Below are positions 1 to 7,179 of a stretch of 33,509 nt of DNA, piece after piece. Below the pieces are notes generated by a model that was given only the letters and a program-made list of their open reading frames with translations, was not told the origin of the DNA and ran no database searches. Source of the DNA: Betaproteobacteria bacterium (GTDB lineage: Bacteria > Pseudomonadota > Gammaproteobacteria > Burkholderiales > Burkholderiaceae_C); NCBI GenBank assembly GCA_947448675.1, contig CANFOR010000004.1:1-33509 (forward strand), in the 5' to 3' direction. The position numbers were made by a program, and so were the translations under genes. Within the stretch, counting starts at the first letter, position 1. Each line of letters starts with the position of its first letter.

Positions 1-754
1 CGTCATACAGCGGGGCGCGCGCGTCGATCGCCACCATGTGCGCCTGGGTGGCATCGCCAATGGTGTCGGCGCCCTGGGCCATCAGGTCTTTTAGCAGCAC
101 GCCCATATTGAAGCGGGTGCCGCGTATCAAAAAATTGTCGGCGGGCCACTCGCCCGCTGCGTTTTGGCCCCAGGCCTCGCGCAGCCAAGCGCGGTCGGAC
201 TCAAAGCCGCCACTGGCCACCACGCAGCAGCGTGCGGCAATGCGCTCGCCCGCCTGCGTGTGCGCAGCGACGAAGCGGCCGCTCTGCAGCTCCAGCCGTT
301 GCACCGGCGTGTTGTAGCGCAGCTGCACGCCCAGGCCCTCGGCGCTGCGGTAGTAGGCGTTGACCAAGGCTTTGCCGCCCCCCATAAAAAACGCATTGGT
401 ACGGCTCAGATGCAAGGTGCCCGAGAGCGAGGGTTGAAAGTGCACGCCGTGCTTGCGCATCCAGTCGCGGCAACGCGAGGACTCGACGATCACACGCCGC
501 GCCAGCGCCTCATTGGTTTTGCCGCCGGTCACCTTGAGCAGGTCTTGCCAAAATTCTTCTTCAGGGTAGGCCTCGGTCAGCACGTCTTGCGGCGCGTCGT
601 GCATGCAGCGCAGGTTGCGCGTGTGCATGGAATTGCCCCCGCGCCAAGCGCGCGGCGCGGCTTCCAGTAACAAGACCGAGGCACCGGCTTCGCGCGCAGT
701 CAGCGCGGCACACAACGCGGCGTTACCGCCGCCGATGACGAGTACATCCAGCAT
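1..754 (-). CDS. tcuA: FAD-dependent tricarballylate dehydrogenase-like protein (TcuA family), C-terminus cut by window edge
   Basis: The first 251 codons of a flavoprotein are visible, read leftward and cut by the window edge. The N-terminus carries a Rossmann FAD-binding motif (VIGGGNAALCAA, residues about 6-17), ending in the acidic LLLEAAP strand. It is followed by segments typical of the TcuA branch of the fumarate reductase/succinate dehydrogenase flavoprotein superfamily (HTRNLRCMHDAPQDVL, YPEEEFWQDLLKVTGGKTNE, FFMGGGKALVNAYYRSAE). TcuA oxidises tricarballylate to cis-aconitate in characterised enterobacteria. Its start codon overlaps the stop of the upstream Bug receptor gene (TGATG), so the two are probably translationally coupled. 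That supports a role in oxidising a tricarboxylate captured by that receptor. The substrate is inferred from family. The partner TcuB would be expected beyond the left edge. Confidence 0.75.
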   Translation of the reverse strand, partial: MLDVLVIGGGNAALCAALTAREAGASVLLLEAAPRAWRGGNSMHTRNLRCMHDAPQDVLTEAYPEEEFWQDLLKVTGGKTNEALARRVIVESSRCRDWMRKHGVHFQPSLSGTLHLSRTNAFFMGGGKALVNAYYRSAEGLGVQLRYNTPVQRLELQSGRFVAAHTQAGERIAARCCVVASGGFESDRAWLREAWGQNAAGEWPADNFLIRGTRFNMGVLLKDLMAQGADTIGDATQAHMVAIDARAPLYD

Positions 755-1797
755 CAATCCGCCTTAATTTGAGCACGCTTAACGATGTCGCTCCAGATCT
801 TTTGCTCTTTGGCAATGAAGGCCGCAAACTGCTGGGGCGTACCGCCACCGCCCACCGCGTTGTCAGCGGCGAAGCGCTCGGTCACAGCGCTGGACTTGAG
901 CGCTTTGAGCGACTCTTCTTGGATTTTTTTCACAACGTCGGGCGGCGTGGCCCCGGGTGCCAAGATGCCGTACCACTGTGAGGTTTCAAAGTCTTTAAAG
1001 CCCATTTCGGCCACGGTGGGCACATCGGGCAATTGGGCAATGCGCTGGGTCGTGCCCACGGCAATGGGGCGCAGCTTGCCGCTCTTGATGTGGGCTGCAA
1101 ACGCCGGGTAACCCGCCGACGAAGCCTGGGTACGCCCGGCCAGCAGGTCGGTCAGCTGCGGGCCGGTGCCGCGGTAAGGGATGTGCGTCATGTACATGCC
1201 GGTGACCAGCTTCAAATACTCCATGGCCAAGTGGCCCGCACTGGCATTGCCCGCCGAGCCGTAGCTGAGTTGGCCCGGATGGGCTTTGGCATAGGCGACG
1301 AACTCTTTAAAGTTTTTGGCCGGCACGTCGGGGTGGATGACGAAGACATTAGGCACCTTGGCCAAGAGCGTCACCGGCACAAAGTCGCGGTTCACGTCAT
1401 AGGGTTGTTTGGCCAGCATGTAGGGGTTGACTGCCAGCGTGCCCACATGCCCCAAGATGATGGTGTGGCCGTCGGGCGGGGCCTTGGCCACCTCTTCCAT
1501 AGCGATCACGCCCGCGCCGCCAGGTTTGTTTTCAACGTAAACACTTTGGCCGGTGAGCCGCGTGAGCTCGGCCGCCACCGAGCGGGCCACAATCTCCGAC
1601 GTGCCGCCCGGCGCAAAGGGCACCACAAAGCGCACGGTTTTGTGCGGCCAAGTTTGCGCAGAACTTTCCGCATGCACGCTGGGCATCAAGCTCGGCAGTG
1701 CATTGGCCAGCGCGGCGGCCGGGCCTGCGGCGAGCAGCTGGCGGCGGCTCCATGCGCGCGGTGCAGGGTTGTGAGGCTGGGCTGTATGGTCTTGCAT
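754..1797 (-). CDS. Bug/TctC-family tripartite tricarboxylate transporter substrate-binding protein
   Basis: This 347-residue protein has the Bug (Bordetella uptake gene, TctC) fold signatures: VRFVVPFAPGGTSEIVAR near residue 56, the VENKPGGAG loop, GYPAFAAHIKSGKLR and the terminal IWSDIVKRAQIKAD. Bug proteins are periplasmic receptors that bind carboxylates and often feed a TctAB membrane pair; no tctA or tctB is visible here. The N-terminus has a long leader with SRRQLLAAG at residues 17-25, resembling a twin-arginine signal, then an alanine-rich segment ending at VHA|ESS. An AAGAGAGAC stretch upstream of the ATG could serve as ribosome binding site. The gene sits 65 bases after the TonB-like gene and overlaps the tcuA-like start by one base, suggesting co-expression with the dehydrogenase. 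The ligand cannot be read from the sequence. Confidence 0.85.
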   Translation of the reverse strand: MQDHTAQPHNPAPRAWSRRQLLAAGPAAALANALPSLMPSVHAESSAQTWPHKTVRFVVPFAPGGTSEIVARSVAAELTRLTGQSVYVENKPGGAGVIAMEEVAKAPPDGHTIILGHVGTLAVNPYMLAKQPYDVNRDFVPVTLLAKVPNVFVIHPDVPAKNFKEFVAYAKAHPGQLSYGSAGNASAGHLAMEYLKLVTGMYMTHIPYRGTGPQLTDLLAGRTQASSAGYPAFAAHIKSGKLRPIAVGTTQRIAQLPDVPTVAEMGFKDFETSQWYGILAPGATPPDVVKKIQEESLKALKSSAVTERFAADNAVGGGGTPQQFAAFIAKEQKIWSDIVKRAQIKAD

Positions 1798-1862
1798 GTT
1801 GTCTCTCTTTGGCCCACGTCACCTGGGCTGTTGTAAAAATCAAAAAGTGCGCAACTCTAACC

Positions 1863-3110
1863 TTATTTGGGGCAGTCGCCACTGAGCGCACGCGCTACCA
1901 AGACCGGCGCGGCCAGCAAGCCGCCCAGCGCACCCTGGCCGCCCGAGCGCAAGCAATCGGTCTTGCCGCCACGAGCCATGCCCTCGGCCAGCGGGTCTTT
2001 GTCGGGCTGGCCCTGGCGCAGCTGCTCGTTGGCCATCTCGGCCAGGCTGCGGCGCGGGGCGGGGCTGCGGTAGGGGCCGGGCGGCAAGCCCAGGTTGATC
2101 GGCCGTGGCGCTGGGCTGGCCGTACCCACAGAAGCTGCCGAAGCGTTCGGCAAAGGCCCGGCAAGGCCCGCCAAACCCGCTGCAAGGCCCTGGGCGCCAC
2201 CTACACCTACACCTACACCTACACCTAGGCCAGGCCCCGCCGCCCCGCCTGGGCCGTTGAAAGCCGCGCCGCCACCAGGCGCAAGGCGCGGGGCCACGGG
2301 CACGACGCTCACCACCGCCCCAGCTGGCGCGGGCTGGCTGGCCGTGACCTCGACTTCGCGCGGCGGAGCTTGCAGGCGCTGCGGGGCTGGCGTTGGTTGT
2401 GTGGCTGGTGCTGTTGGCGAGGGCGCAGGTACTGGCGGAGCCACGGGTGCGGCGGCTGGTACAGGCGCTGGCGGCGGGGCTGGGTTGGGCGCAGCTTGGG
2501 CCACAGGCTTCGTGGCCGCTGCAGGCTCGGACAGGGCAATGGCTGGCGCTATAGCGAGGGGCGCTGGAGCCACTTGCGCAGCGGGCTGCAGGTCGGGCAC
2601 AGACTGTGGTTTAGCGGCCACGGTGGGCTCTGGCACGGGCTTGTTCATGGCGGGTGGCGGCAGAGGTTTGGGCGGCGGTGCCAACTCGCGCAGCGGCACC
2701 GCAGGCTCGGGCGCAGGCACCGGCACAGGCTCTGCAACCTGGGCACTGGGCTGGGGTAGCTGCTGGGTGGTTTGCAGAGGGGTCGATTTTTCAGGCTTGG
2801 CGCCCAGCACCGGCAGCTCGCGCGTGGGGGCGTTGTTGGTGATGGCGGCACTGGACTTTTGCAGCAGGGTAATCGCCCGCGAGCTTTGGCGCGCGTCGCG
2901 CTCGCTGGGCTGCAGCACCTGAAAGACCACATAGCGAATGGCCCCGGCCACTGGCCAACTTTGGTTCAACCACCACAACAGGGCCGCGTGCAGCGCCAGC
3001 GTCAACAGCAAGGGCAAGGGCCTGGGCAACAAGCCGGGCCGCACCCCAGGCCAGAACCCAAACAAGAGCGGGCTGCGCGGTGGCTGGGCAAAAATAGGCT
3101 GGGGCGGCAT
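1863..3110 (-). CDS. Proline/alanine-rich TonB-like single-pass membrane protein, function unknown
   Basis: A 415-residue protein with a short cytoplasmic N-terminus, one hydrophobic segment (LPLLLTLALHAALLWWL, about residues 32-48), then a very long Pro/Ala/Val region and a glycine-rich stretch with a GVGVGVGVG run. The C-terminal portion is more ordered and contains two cysteines (TDCLRSGG, SGDCPK) that could form a disulfide in the periplasm. The topology resembles TonB or other energy-transducing periplasm-spanning proteins. However, I do not see a classical TonB C-terminal domain, and no ExbB/ExbD genes are adjacent. I chose the ATG at 3110; the reading frame extends upstream only to a TTG inside the divergent mnmA, which I consider unlikely. 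This start leaves 32 bases between the two divergent genes. Function is not assignable from sequence. Confidence 0.6.
   Translation of the reverse strand: MPPQPIFAQPPRSPLLFGFWPGVRPGLLPRPLPLLLTLALHAALLWWLNQSWPVAGAIRYVVFQVLQPSERDARQSSRAITLLQKSSAAITNNAPTRELPVLGAKPEKSTPLQTTQQLPQPSAQVAEPVPVPAPEPAVPLRELAPPPKPLPPPAMNKPVPEPTVAAKPQSVPDLQPAAQVAPAPLAIAPAIALSEPAAATKPVAQAAPNPAPPPAPVPAAAPVAPPVPAPSPTAPATQPTPAPQRLQAPPREVEVTASQPAPAGAVVSVVPVAPRLAPGGGAAFNGPGGAAGPGLGVGVGVGVGGAQGLAAGLAGLAGPLPNASAASVGTASPAPRPINLGLPPGPYRSPAPRRSLAEMANEQLRQGQPDKDPLAEGMARGGKTDCLRSGGQGALGGLLAAPVLVARALSGDCPK
2198..2227 (-). repeat. Hexanucleotide tandem repeat, five exact copies
   Basis: CACCTA on the plus strand (TAGGTG on the coding strand) is repeated five times without interruption inside the TonB-like gene, where it encodes the alternating Val-Gly run. 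The unit is a multiple of three, so copy-number change would lengthen or shorten the protein without shifting the frame. Confidence 0.9.
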
Positions 3111-3142
3111 GGGGCGATGGTGCTCGCCCGATAATCGCACAC

Positions 3143-4330
3143 ATGGCAAACAATGTTGCAAACCGTGGCGGCGGCAAAAAGCGCGTGGTGGTCGGCCTCT
3201 CGGGCGGGGTGGACTCGGCCGTCAGCGCTTGGCTGCTCCAGCAGCAGGGTCACGAGGTGATTGGCGTCTTCATGAAGAACTGGGAAGACGACGACGACAG
3301 CGCATACTGCTCCAGCAACATCGACTTTGTCGACGCCGCTGCGGTGGCCGATGTGCTGGGCATCGAGATCGAACACGTTAACTTTGCCGCCGACTACAAA
3401 GACCGCGTGTTCGCCGAGTTTTTGCGCGAATACCAAGCGGGCCGCACGCCCAACCCCGACGTGTTGTGCAATGCCGAGATCAAGTTCAAAGCCTTTTTAG
3501 ACCACGCCATGGCGCGCGGGGCCGACCACATTGCCACCGGCCACTATGCGCGGGTACGCCACAACGCCGCCACGCAAAAGCACGAACTGCTCAAGGGCCT
3601 GGACCCGCTCAAAGACCAAAGCTATTTTTTGCACCGGCTGACGCAGGCGCAGCTGGCCAACACCCTGTTCCCAGTGGGCGAGTTGCCCAAGACCGAGGTG
3701 CGGCGCATTGCGGCAGAAATCAAACTACCCAATGCCAAAAAGAAGGACTCCACCGGCATTTGCTTTATTGGCGAGCGGCCTTTTCGCGAATTTTTGAACC
3801 GCTACCTGAGCCATGCGCCGGGGCCCATGAAAGACGAGCGCGGCCGCAAAATTGGCGAGCATCTGGGCCTGAGTTTTTACACCCTGGGCCAGCGCCAGGG
3901 CCTGGGCATTGGCGGCGTGAAGGGCGCACCCGAAGAGCCTTGGTATGTGGCGCGCAAAGACATGGCGCACAACACGCTTTACGTGGTGCAAGGCCATGAG
4001 CACCCCTGGCTGCGCTACCAAAACCTGAGCGCCACGGACGCCAGCTGGGTGGCGGGCAGCGCCCCCCTTGAAGCCCCGCACCCAGACCAGCACGCCGCAA
4101 GCTACGGCGCCAAAACCCGCTACCGCCAGAGCGACGCCGCCTGCGTTTTGCACGCGCCCGACGCGCAGCGTTTTGCGCTCGACTTTGCCCAAGCGCAATG
4201 GGCGGTGACGCCCGGGCAGTCGGCGGTTTTGTACGACGGCGAGGTGTGCTTAGGCGGCGGCGTGATCGACGCAGCGCAGTTGCTGCAAACGCATTCGCTA
4301 AGCGCAAAAACATCCGAATTTCACCCCTAA
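3143..4330 (+). CDS. mnmA: tRNA-specific 2-thiouridylase MnmA
   Basis: MnmA thiolates the wobble uridine U34 of tRNA-Lys, -Glu and -Gln using sulfur relayed from IscS/Tus proteins. The 395-residue product has the expected length and order of motifs: PP-loop SGGVDS at residues 20-25, the NPDVLCN motif carrying the first catalytic cysteine (C109), ATGHYAR near 131, and KKDSTGICFIG with the second catalytic cysteine (C207). The C-terminal beta-barrel region (LGQRQGLGIGG, YVARKDMAHNTLYVVQG) is present. The ATG at 3143 is just upstream of the first conserved strand, with a short Lys/Gly-rich lead. The gene is divergent from the TonB-like gene with about 32 bases between starts, and is followed after 57 bases by the YggT-family gene. 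Confidence 0.97.
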   Translation: MANNVANRGGGKKRVVVGLSGGVDSAVSAWLLQQQGHEVIGVFMKNWEDDDDSAYCSSNIDFVDAAAVADVLGIEIEHVNFAADYKDRVFAEFLREYQAGRTPNPDVLCNAEIKFKAFLDHAMARGADHIATGHYARVRHNAATQKHELLKGLDPLKDQSYFLHRLTQAQLANTLFPVGELPKTEVRRIAAEIKLPNAKKKDSTGICFIGERPFREFLNRYLSHAPGPMKDERGRKIGEHLGLSFYTLGQRQGLGIGGVKGAPEEPWYVARKDMAHNTLYVVQGHEHPWLRYQNLSATDASWVAGSAPLEAPHPDQHAASYGAKTRYRQSDAACVLHAPDAQRFALDFAQAQWAVTPGQSAVLYDGEVCLGGGVIDAAQLLQTHSLSAKTSEFHP

Positions 4331-4387
4331 AACCTGCTGCAAGGCGCATAAAAATTGCGTAATCAGCTATTAAAATCATAGCAAATT

Positions 4388-4969
4388 ATGCTGATGCAAA
4401 TCATTTCTTTTCTGCTCGAAGTGGCCTACAGTTTGCTGGCGGGCAGCTGCGTGCTGCGCTTGGCCATGCAGCGGCTGCGCGTGTCTTTTGCCAACCCAGC
4501 GGGGCGGTTTGTCATGGCCCTGAGCAACTGGATCGTGCTGCCGCTGCGCAAGGCCCTGCCTTCGCTGGCAGGTTGGGACACTGCCAGCTTGGTCGCCGCA
4601 TTGCTGCTGGCCCTGCTGCACCAAGCCCTGCTCTGGGGCGCAGCCGTTTTGCTGGCAGGCGCAGGCGCACCCGCCGCTGTGCCCCTGCTGGTGCTGGCTG
4701 TGTTTGACCTGCTGCGCCTGCTACTGGGCGGCCTGTTTGGCCTGCTGCTACTGAGCGCCGTGCTGAGCTGGGTGCAAGGCGGCTCGGCCATGAACGTGAT
4801 GGGCCACCTGGCCGAGCAACTCTGCGCGCCCCTGCTACGCCCCCTGCGCCGCCTACTGCCCCTGGTCGGCGGCATTGACCTCGCGCCGCTTGCTGCGATG
4901 GTGCTGGTGCAGATTGCGCAGATGCTGCTGGGGGGTTTGCAGGCTACGGTGTTGCGCGCGGTGGGATGA
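4388..4969 (+). CDS. YggT family integral membrane protein
   Basis: A 193-residue, strongly hydrophobic protein with two YGGT-type repeats. Each has a hydrophobic helix pair around a conserved basic/proline stretch (LSNWIVLPLRKALP near residue 45 and LCAPLLRPLRRLLP near 142). The usual D/W-containing segment LLSAVLSWVQGG precedes the second repeat. Members are inner-membrane proteins linked to osmotic stress or to division/septum functions in various bacteria; the precise role here is unknown. It lies 57 bases downstream of mnmA on the same strand. Its TGA overlaps the ATG of the broken nucleotidyltransferase gene that follows, as expected for translational coupling. Confidence 0.85.
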   Translation: MLMQIISFLLEVAYSLLAGSCVLRLAMQRLRVSFANPAGRFVMALSNWIVLPLRKALPSLAGWDTASLVAALLLALLHQALLWGAAVLLAGAGAPAAVPLLVLAVFDLLRLLLGGLFGLLLLSAVLSWVQGGSAMNVMGHLAEQLCAPLLRPLRRLLPLVGGIDLAPLAAMVLVQIAQMLLGGLQATVLRAVG

Positions 4970-5253
4970 TGATTCAGCTCAGCGAACCAGAGCGGCAAAC
5001 GGTGTGTCGCATTTTGCGCGAGGTGTCCGCAGCAAATAGGTGTGCAGATGTTCTGCAGGCCTGGGTGTTTGGCTCGCGCTCGACGGGGCACGCAAGACCT
5101 TACTCCGACCTGGACATACTCGTCACATAACTCAAAGCGCTTGACTGGCGCATGCGCGCCGACCTGCCCTTTCGGGCGGACGTGGTGGAAGAAGCTCGGA
5201 TGGCGCCTGGGATTGCGCAACGGGTTTTGGCAGAGCGGGCTGTGTTGATTTAG
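4966..5253 (+). pseudogene. Broken MNT-type nucleotidyltransferase (MntA-like antitoxin family)
   Basis: Reading from ATG 4966 (or 4969) gives 54 residues ending in the signature WVFGSRSTGHARPYSDLDIL, the GSxxxG...DxD nucleotide-binding motif of small MNT nucleotidyltransferases. An in-frame TAA at 5128-5130 then interrupts it. The same frame continues after the stop with recognisable family sequence (ALDWRMRADL, then PFRADVVEEA and QRVLAERAVLI) to a TAG at 5251. In intact relatives a helix of roughly ten or more residues normally lies between these two parts, so an internal deletion is also likely. Intact members pair with a HEPN protein (HepT/MntA-type toxin-antitoxin); none is visible next to it. 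Start overlaps the YggT stop (ATGA). I read this as a decayed gene; stop-codon readthrough or a truncated product cannot be excluded. Confidence 0.8.
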
Positions 5254-5307
5254 ACACCACAGCCAGCCCGTTTATGCCGAGCCAAGTTGAGGGCTAGCTT
5301 TGCCCAA

Positions 5308-7176
5308 TTACTTGGCCCAGTAGATGTTGTCCATCGCAATCGGTGGCATGTTGGTGCGCGCGGTATTGCCCGTTGCGCTCCATACGTCGGAGATGGAGAA
5401 GCGCGTCAGCACATAGCGCAGGTCAAGCGCTGGGTTGGCGGCTTGGAATGCGCTCAGCGGGATGCTCACATCGCACCAAGTACCGGTGTTGCAGTAGCCG
5501 TATTTGCCGTTGGAAACCAGCACAAATGCCTCGGCACCTGAGCCCAACACGGTGTCGCTAGAAATGCCGATGCGCAAAGCCCCGGCATAGTTGGTTTTGA
5601 CGCTAAAGCGCACGCTGCCGCTGGCAAAGTTCGACATGTTCGCCGTCACTACTGGCGTAGCCGAAGACTGCCACAACAGGCCCCAGCCATAGCTAGCGGG
5701 AGTGAAGGTGTCGAGCTGGATATAGTTGCTCAGGGCCAGGGTCGCGCCCAGGTCGCTGGGTGCGGAGTCGCCCAGTTTGGGGTAGGCCAATTTGAACGTA
5801 TTGGCTGCGTAGGCGTCTGCACGCATACCCGCTGGCCAGCCGGTTACCGACTCGTTGAAGATGGCCAAGACCGGTGTGCTCACAGCGAGGTTGGTGGCGG
5901 GCGGCGAATAGTACAAAGCCGCTGTGTCTGCGCAGCTACCTGCCTCTGTCGTCCAGGTAGCAACCGGGTTCAAAAACTGCGCGGCGCAGCGCGCTTCGCG
6001 ATTGACATTGAACAAGCCCCATTTGTCATCGCTGCCCTTCCAAGGTTCGTCAAAGGCTTCAAAGTAGACGATGCCTTTGGGGCCGTTGTCGTGTTGCGAA
6101 GAGATCGACCAGTCGAGCAAACGGTTTAAATACATTTTTTGGTTGACTGGGTGGCCCAGGTAACGGTAGCGCCCACTGCCGCTGGGGTCTGCGGCCTTCC
6201 AACCCGTCTCGCCAATCACGATGGGCAGATTGGCCCTGCCGTTTTTGTCGAGGTAGTTGCGTGCCAGCATGTAGTCTTTTTGCGTTTTGGCCAGCGCAGC
6301 CGACATCATGGCTTCGGCACGTTTGCTTGGGTCGGTAATACCGAGCTGCTGCCAGTCCCAGTCTGGCAGGGGGTCTGCGTCGTTAAAGTTGCTGTAAGCA
6401 ATATCTTCAATGGCGTAGCTGTGAATAGAGGCGAAGTCGATTTGTTTAAAAACGTCGGCGGCTTGTTCGGCTGCGTTGCGGGCAAAGCCTGCATAAAAAG
6501 CGTAGTTGTCATCGGTGGTGACGGGTTGGGTAATTTGGTCACGCACGGTTTTCAGGTAGCCCGCCATCACCGTCGTGGAGATGGGGTTGAACGACCAGGT
6601 GACCATGGTTTCATTGCCAACGCTAACGGCCACGACTTGGTCTTTAAACGTCTTGGCCAAGGTCACGACGCGTGACATTTCGTCTTCGTTAGCGGCTTGT
6701 GCGCTGGCACGCGGTACGGTAGCCGTTATGTATTCAAATGAATTGACGTAAGCACCCAGCATGACCTTGATGTCCATGTTGTTGTCGCGTATGACACGCA
6801 GCGTGCGCTGTGCAACTTTGTCAGAACTGTCAAATAGGCGGATGAGCTTGATCCCAGCCGTAACCAGCAAGTCGAGGTCTTGCTTCACTTGCGCGTCGGT
6901 AATCACCTCTGAAGCGCGTTGGGGTTCTTGGGTAGACGTGCGATAGGGTGAATAGGCTACGGCTTTTCCACCGGCAAATACGCTTGGCAGCGCACGCAAA
7001 CCGCTGGCGCTGGTAGGCGCGGCAACAAGGGGGCCATTGCTGGCGTCTGTGGTGGTTCCGCCGCCGCCGCAGGCGTTGAGCAGCACGGCAGCACTGGCAA
7101 AGCAAGCCCACTGCAGACCCTTGGCTGCGCTCAGGTCTAGCGCTGCTAGCTTGAATATGTTTTTGAGTTGTTTCAT
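5308..7176 (-). CDS. Lipoprotein GH17-type beta-1,3-glucanase/transglycosylase with C-terminal carbohydrate-binding-like domain
   Basis: A 622-residue protein. It starts with a lipoprotein signal whose lipobox LNAC ends at C36, followed by GGGG, so it is membrane-anchored, probably in the outer membrane. Residues about 65-400 are a TIM barrel of the GH17 type: GIKLIRLFDSSD (108-119), acid/base glutamate in VSVGNE (E189), and the nucleophile region IVIGETGW (E323). The family cleaves or rearranges beta-1,3-glucans. Residues about 440-622 form a beta-rich module (VRFSVKTNYAGALRIGIS, YCNTGTWCDVSIPLSAF, MDNIYW) resembling a galactose-binding-like carbohydrate-binding domain. The gene follows the porin gene by three bases and is its operon partner, under the operator at 8610. 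Exact bond specificity (endo, exo or transglycosylase) is not determinable. Confidence 0.85.
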   Translation of the reverse strand: MKQLKNIFKLAALDLSAAKGLQWACFASAAVLLNACGGGGTTTDASNGPLVAAPTSASGLRALPSVFAGGKAVAYSPYRTSTQEPQRASEVITDAQVKQDLDLLVTAGIKLIRLFDSSDKVAQRTLRVIRDNNMDIKVMLGAYVNSFEYITATVPRASAQAANEDEMSRVVTLAKTFKDQVVAVSVGNETMVTWSFNPISTTVMAGYLKTVRDQITQPVTTDDNYAFYAGFARNAAEQAADVFKQIDFASIHSYAIEDIAYSNFNDADPLPDWDWQQLGITDPSKRAEAMMSAALAKTQKDYMLARNYLDKNGRANLPIVIGETGWKAADPSGSGRYRYLGHPVNQKMYLNRLLDWSISSQHDNGPKGIVYFEAFDEPWKGSDDKWGLFNVNREARCAAQFLNPVATWTTEAGSCADTAALYYSPPATNLAVSTPVLAIFNESVTGWPAGMRADAYAANTFKLAYPKLGDSAPSDLGATLALSNYIQLDTFTPASYGWGLLWQSSATPVVTANMSNFASGSVRFSVKTNYAGALRIGISSDTVLGSGAEAFVLVSNGKYGYCNTGTWCDVSIPLSAFQAANPALDLRYVLTRFSISDVWSATGNTARTNMPPIAMDNIYWAK

Positions 7177-7179
7177 TTT

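Noticed and set aside
164..670. Long rightward open frame antiparallel to the tcuA-like gene
   Set aside because: Shadow frame in GC-rich DNA with low-complexity Arg/Ala/His sequence and no family motifs; the leftward frame has clear TcuA-like conservation.
2095..2922. Rightward open frame of 275 codons opposite the TonB-like gene
   Set aside because: Product is Gly/Ala-rich low-complexity translation of the antisense of a Pro-rich region; no start signal or motifs.
5132..5145. Operator-like TCAAAGCGCTTGAC inside the broken nucleotidyltransferase
   Set aside because: Only the AAAGCGCTT core matches (10 of 14 positions), the outer bases do not pair, and it is not in front of any gene start. 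It encodes family residues LKALD.
5042..5248. Separate 68-codon rightward frame overlapping the broken nucleotidyltransferase
   Set aside because: It uses a different frame from the MNT motifs, has no homology that I can see, and is best explained as a shadow of the pseudogene.
5291..5305. Possible terminator GGGC-TAGCTTT-GCCC after the GH17 gene
   Set aside because: Only four base pairs, no T-run on the leftward side, and too weak to call.
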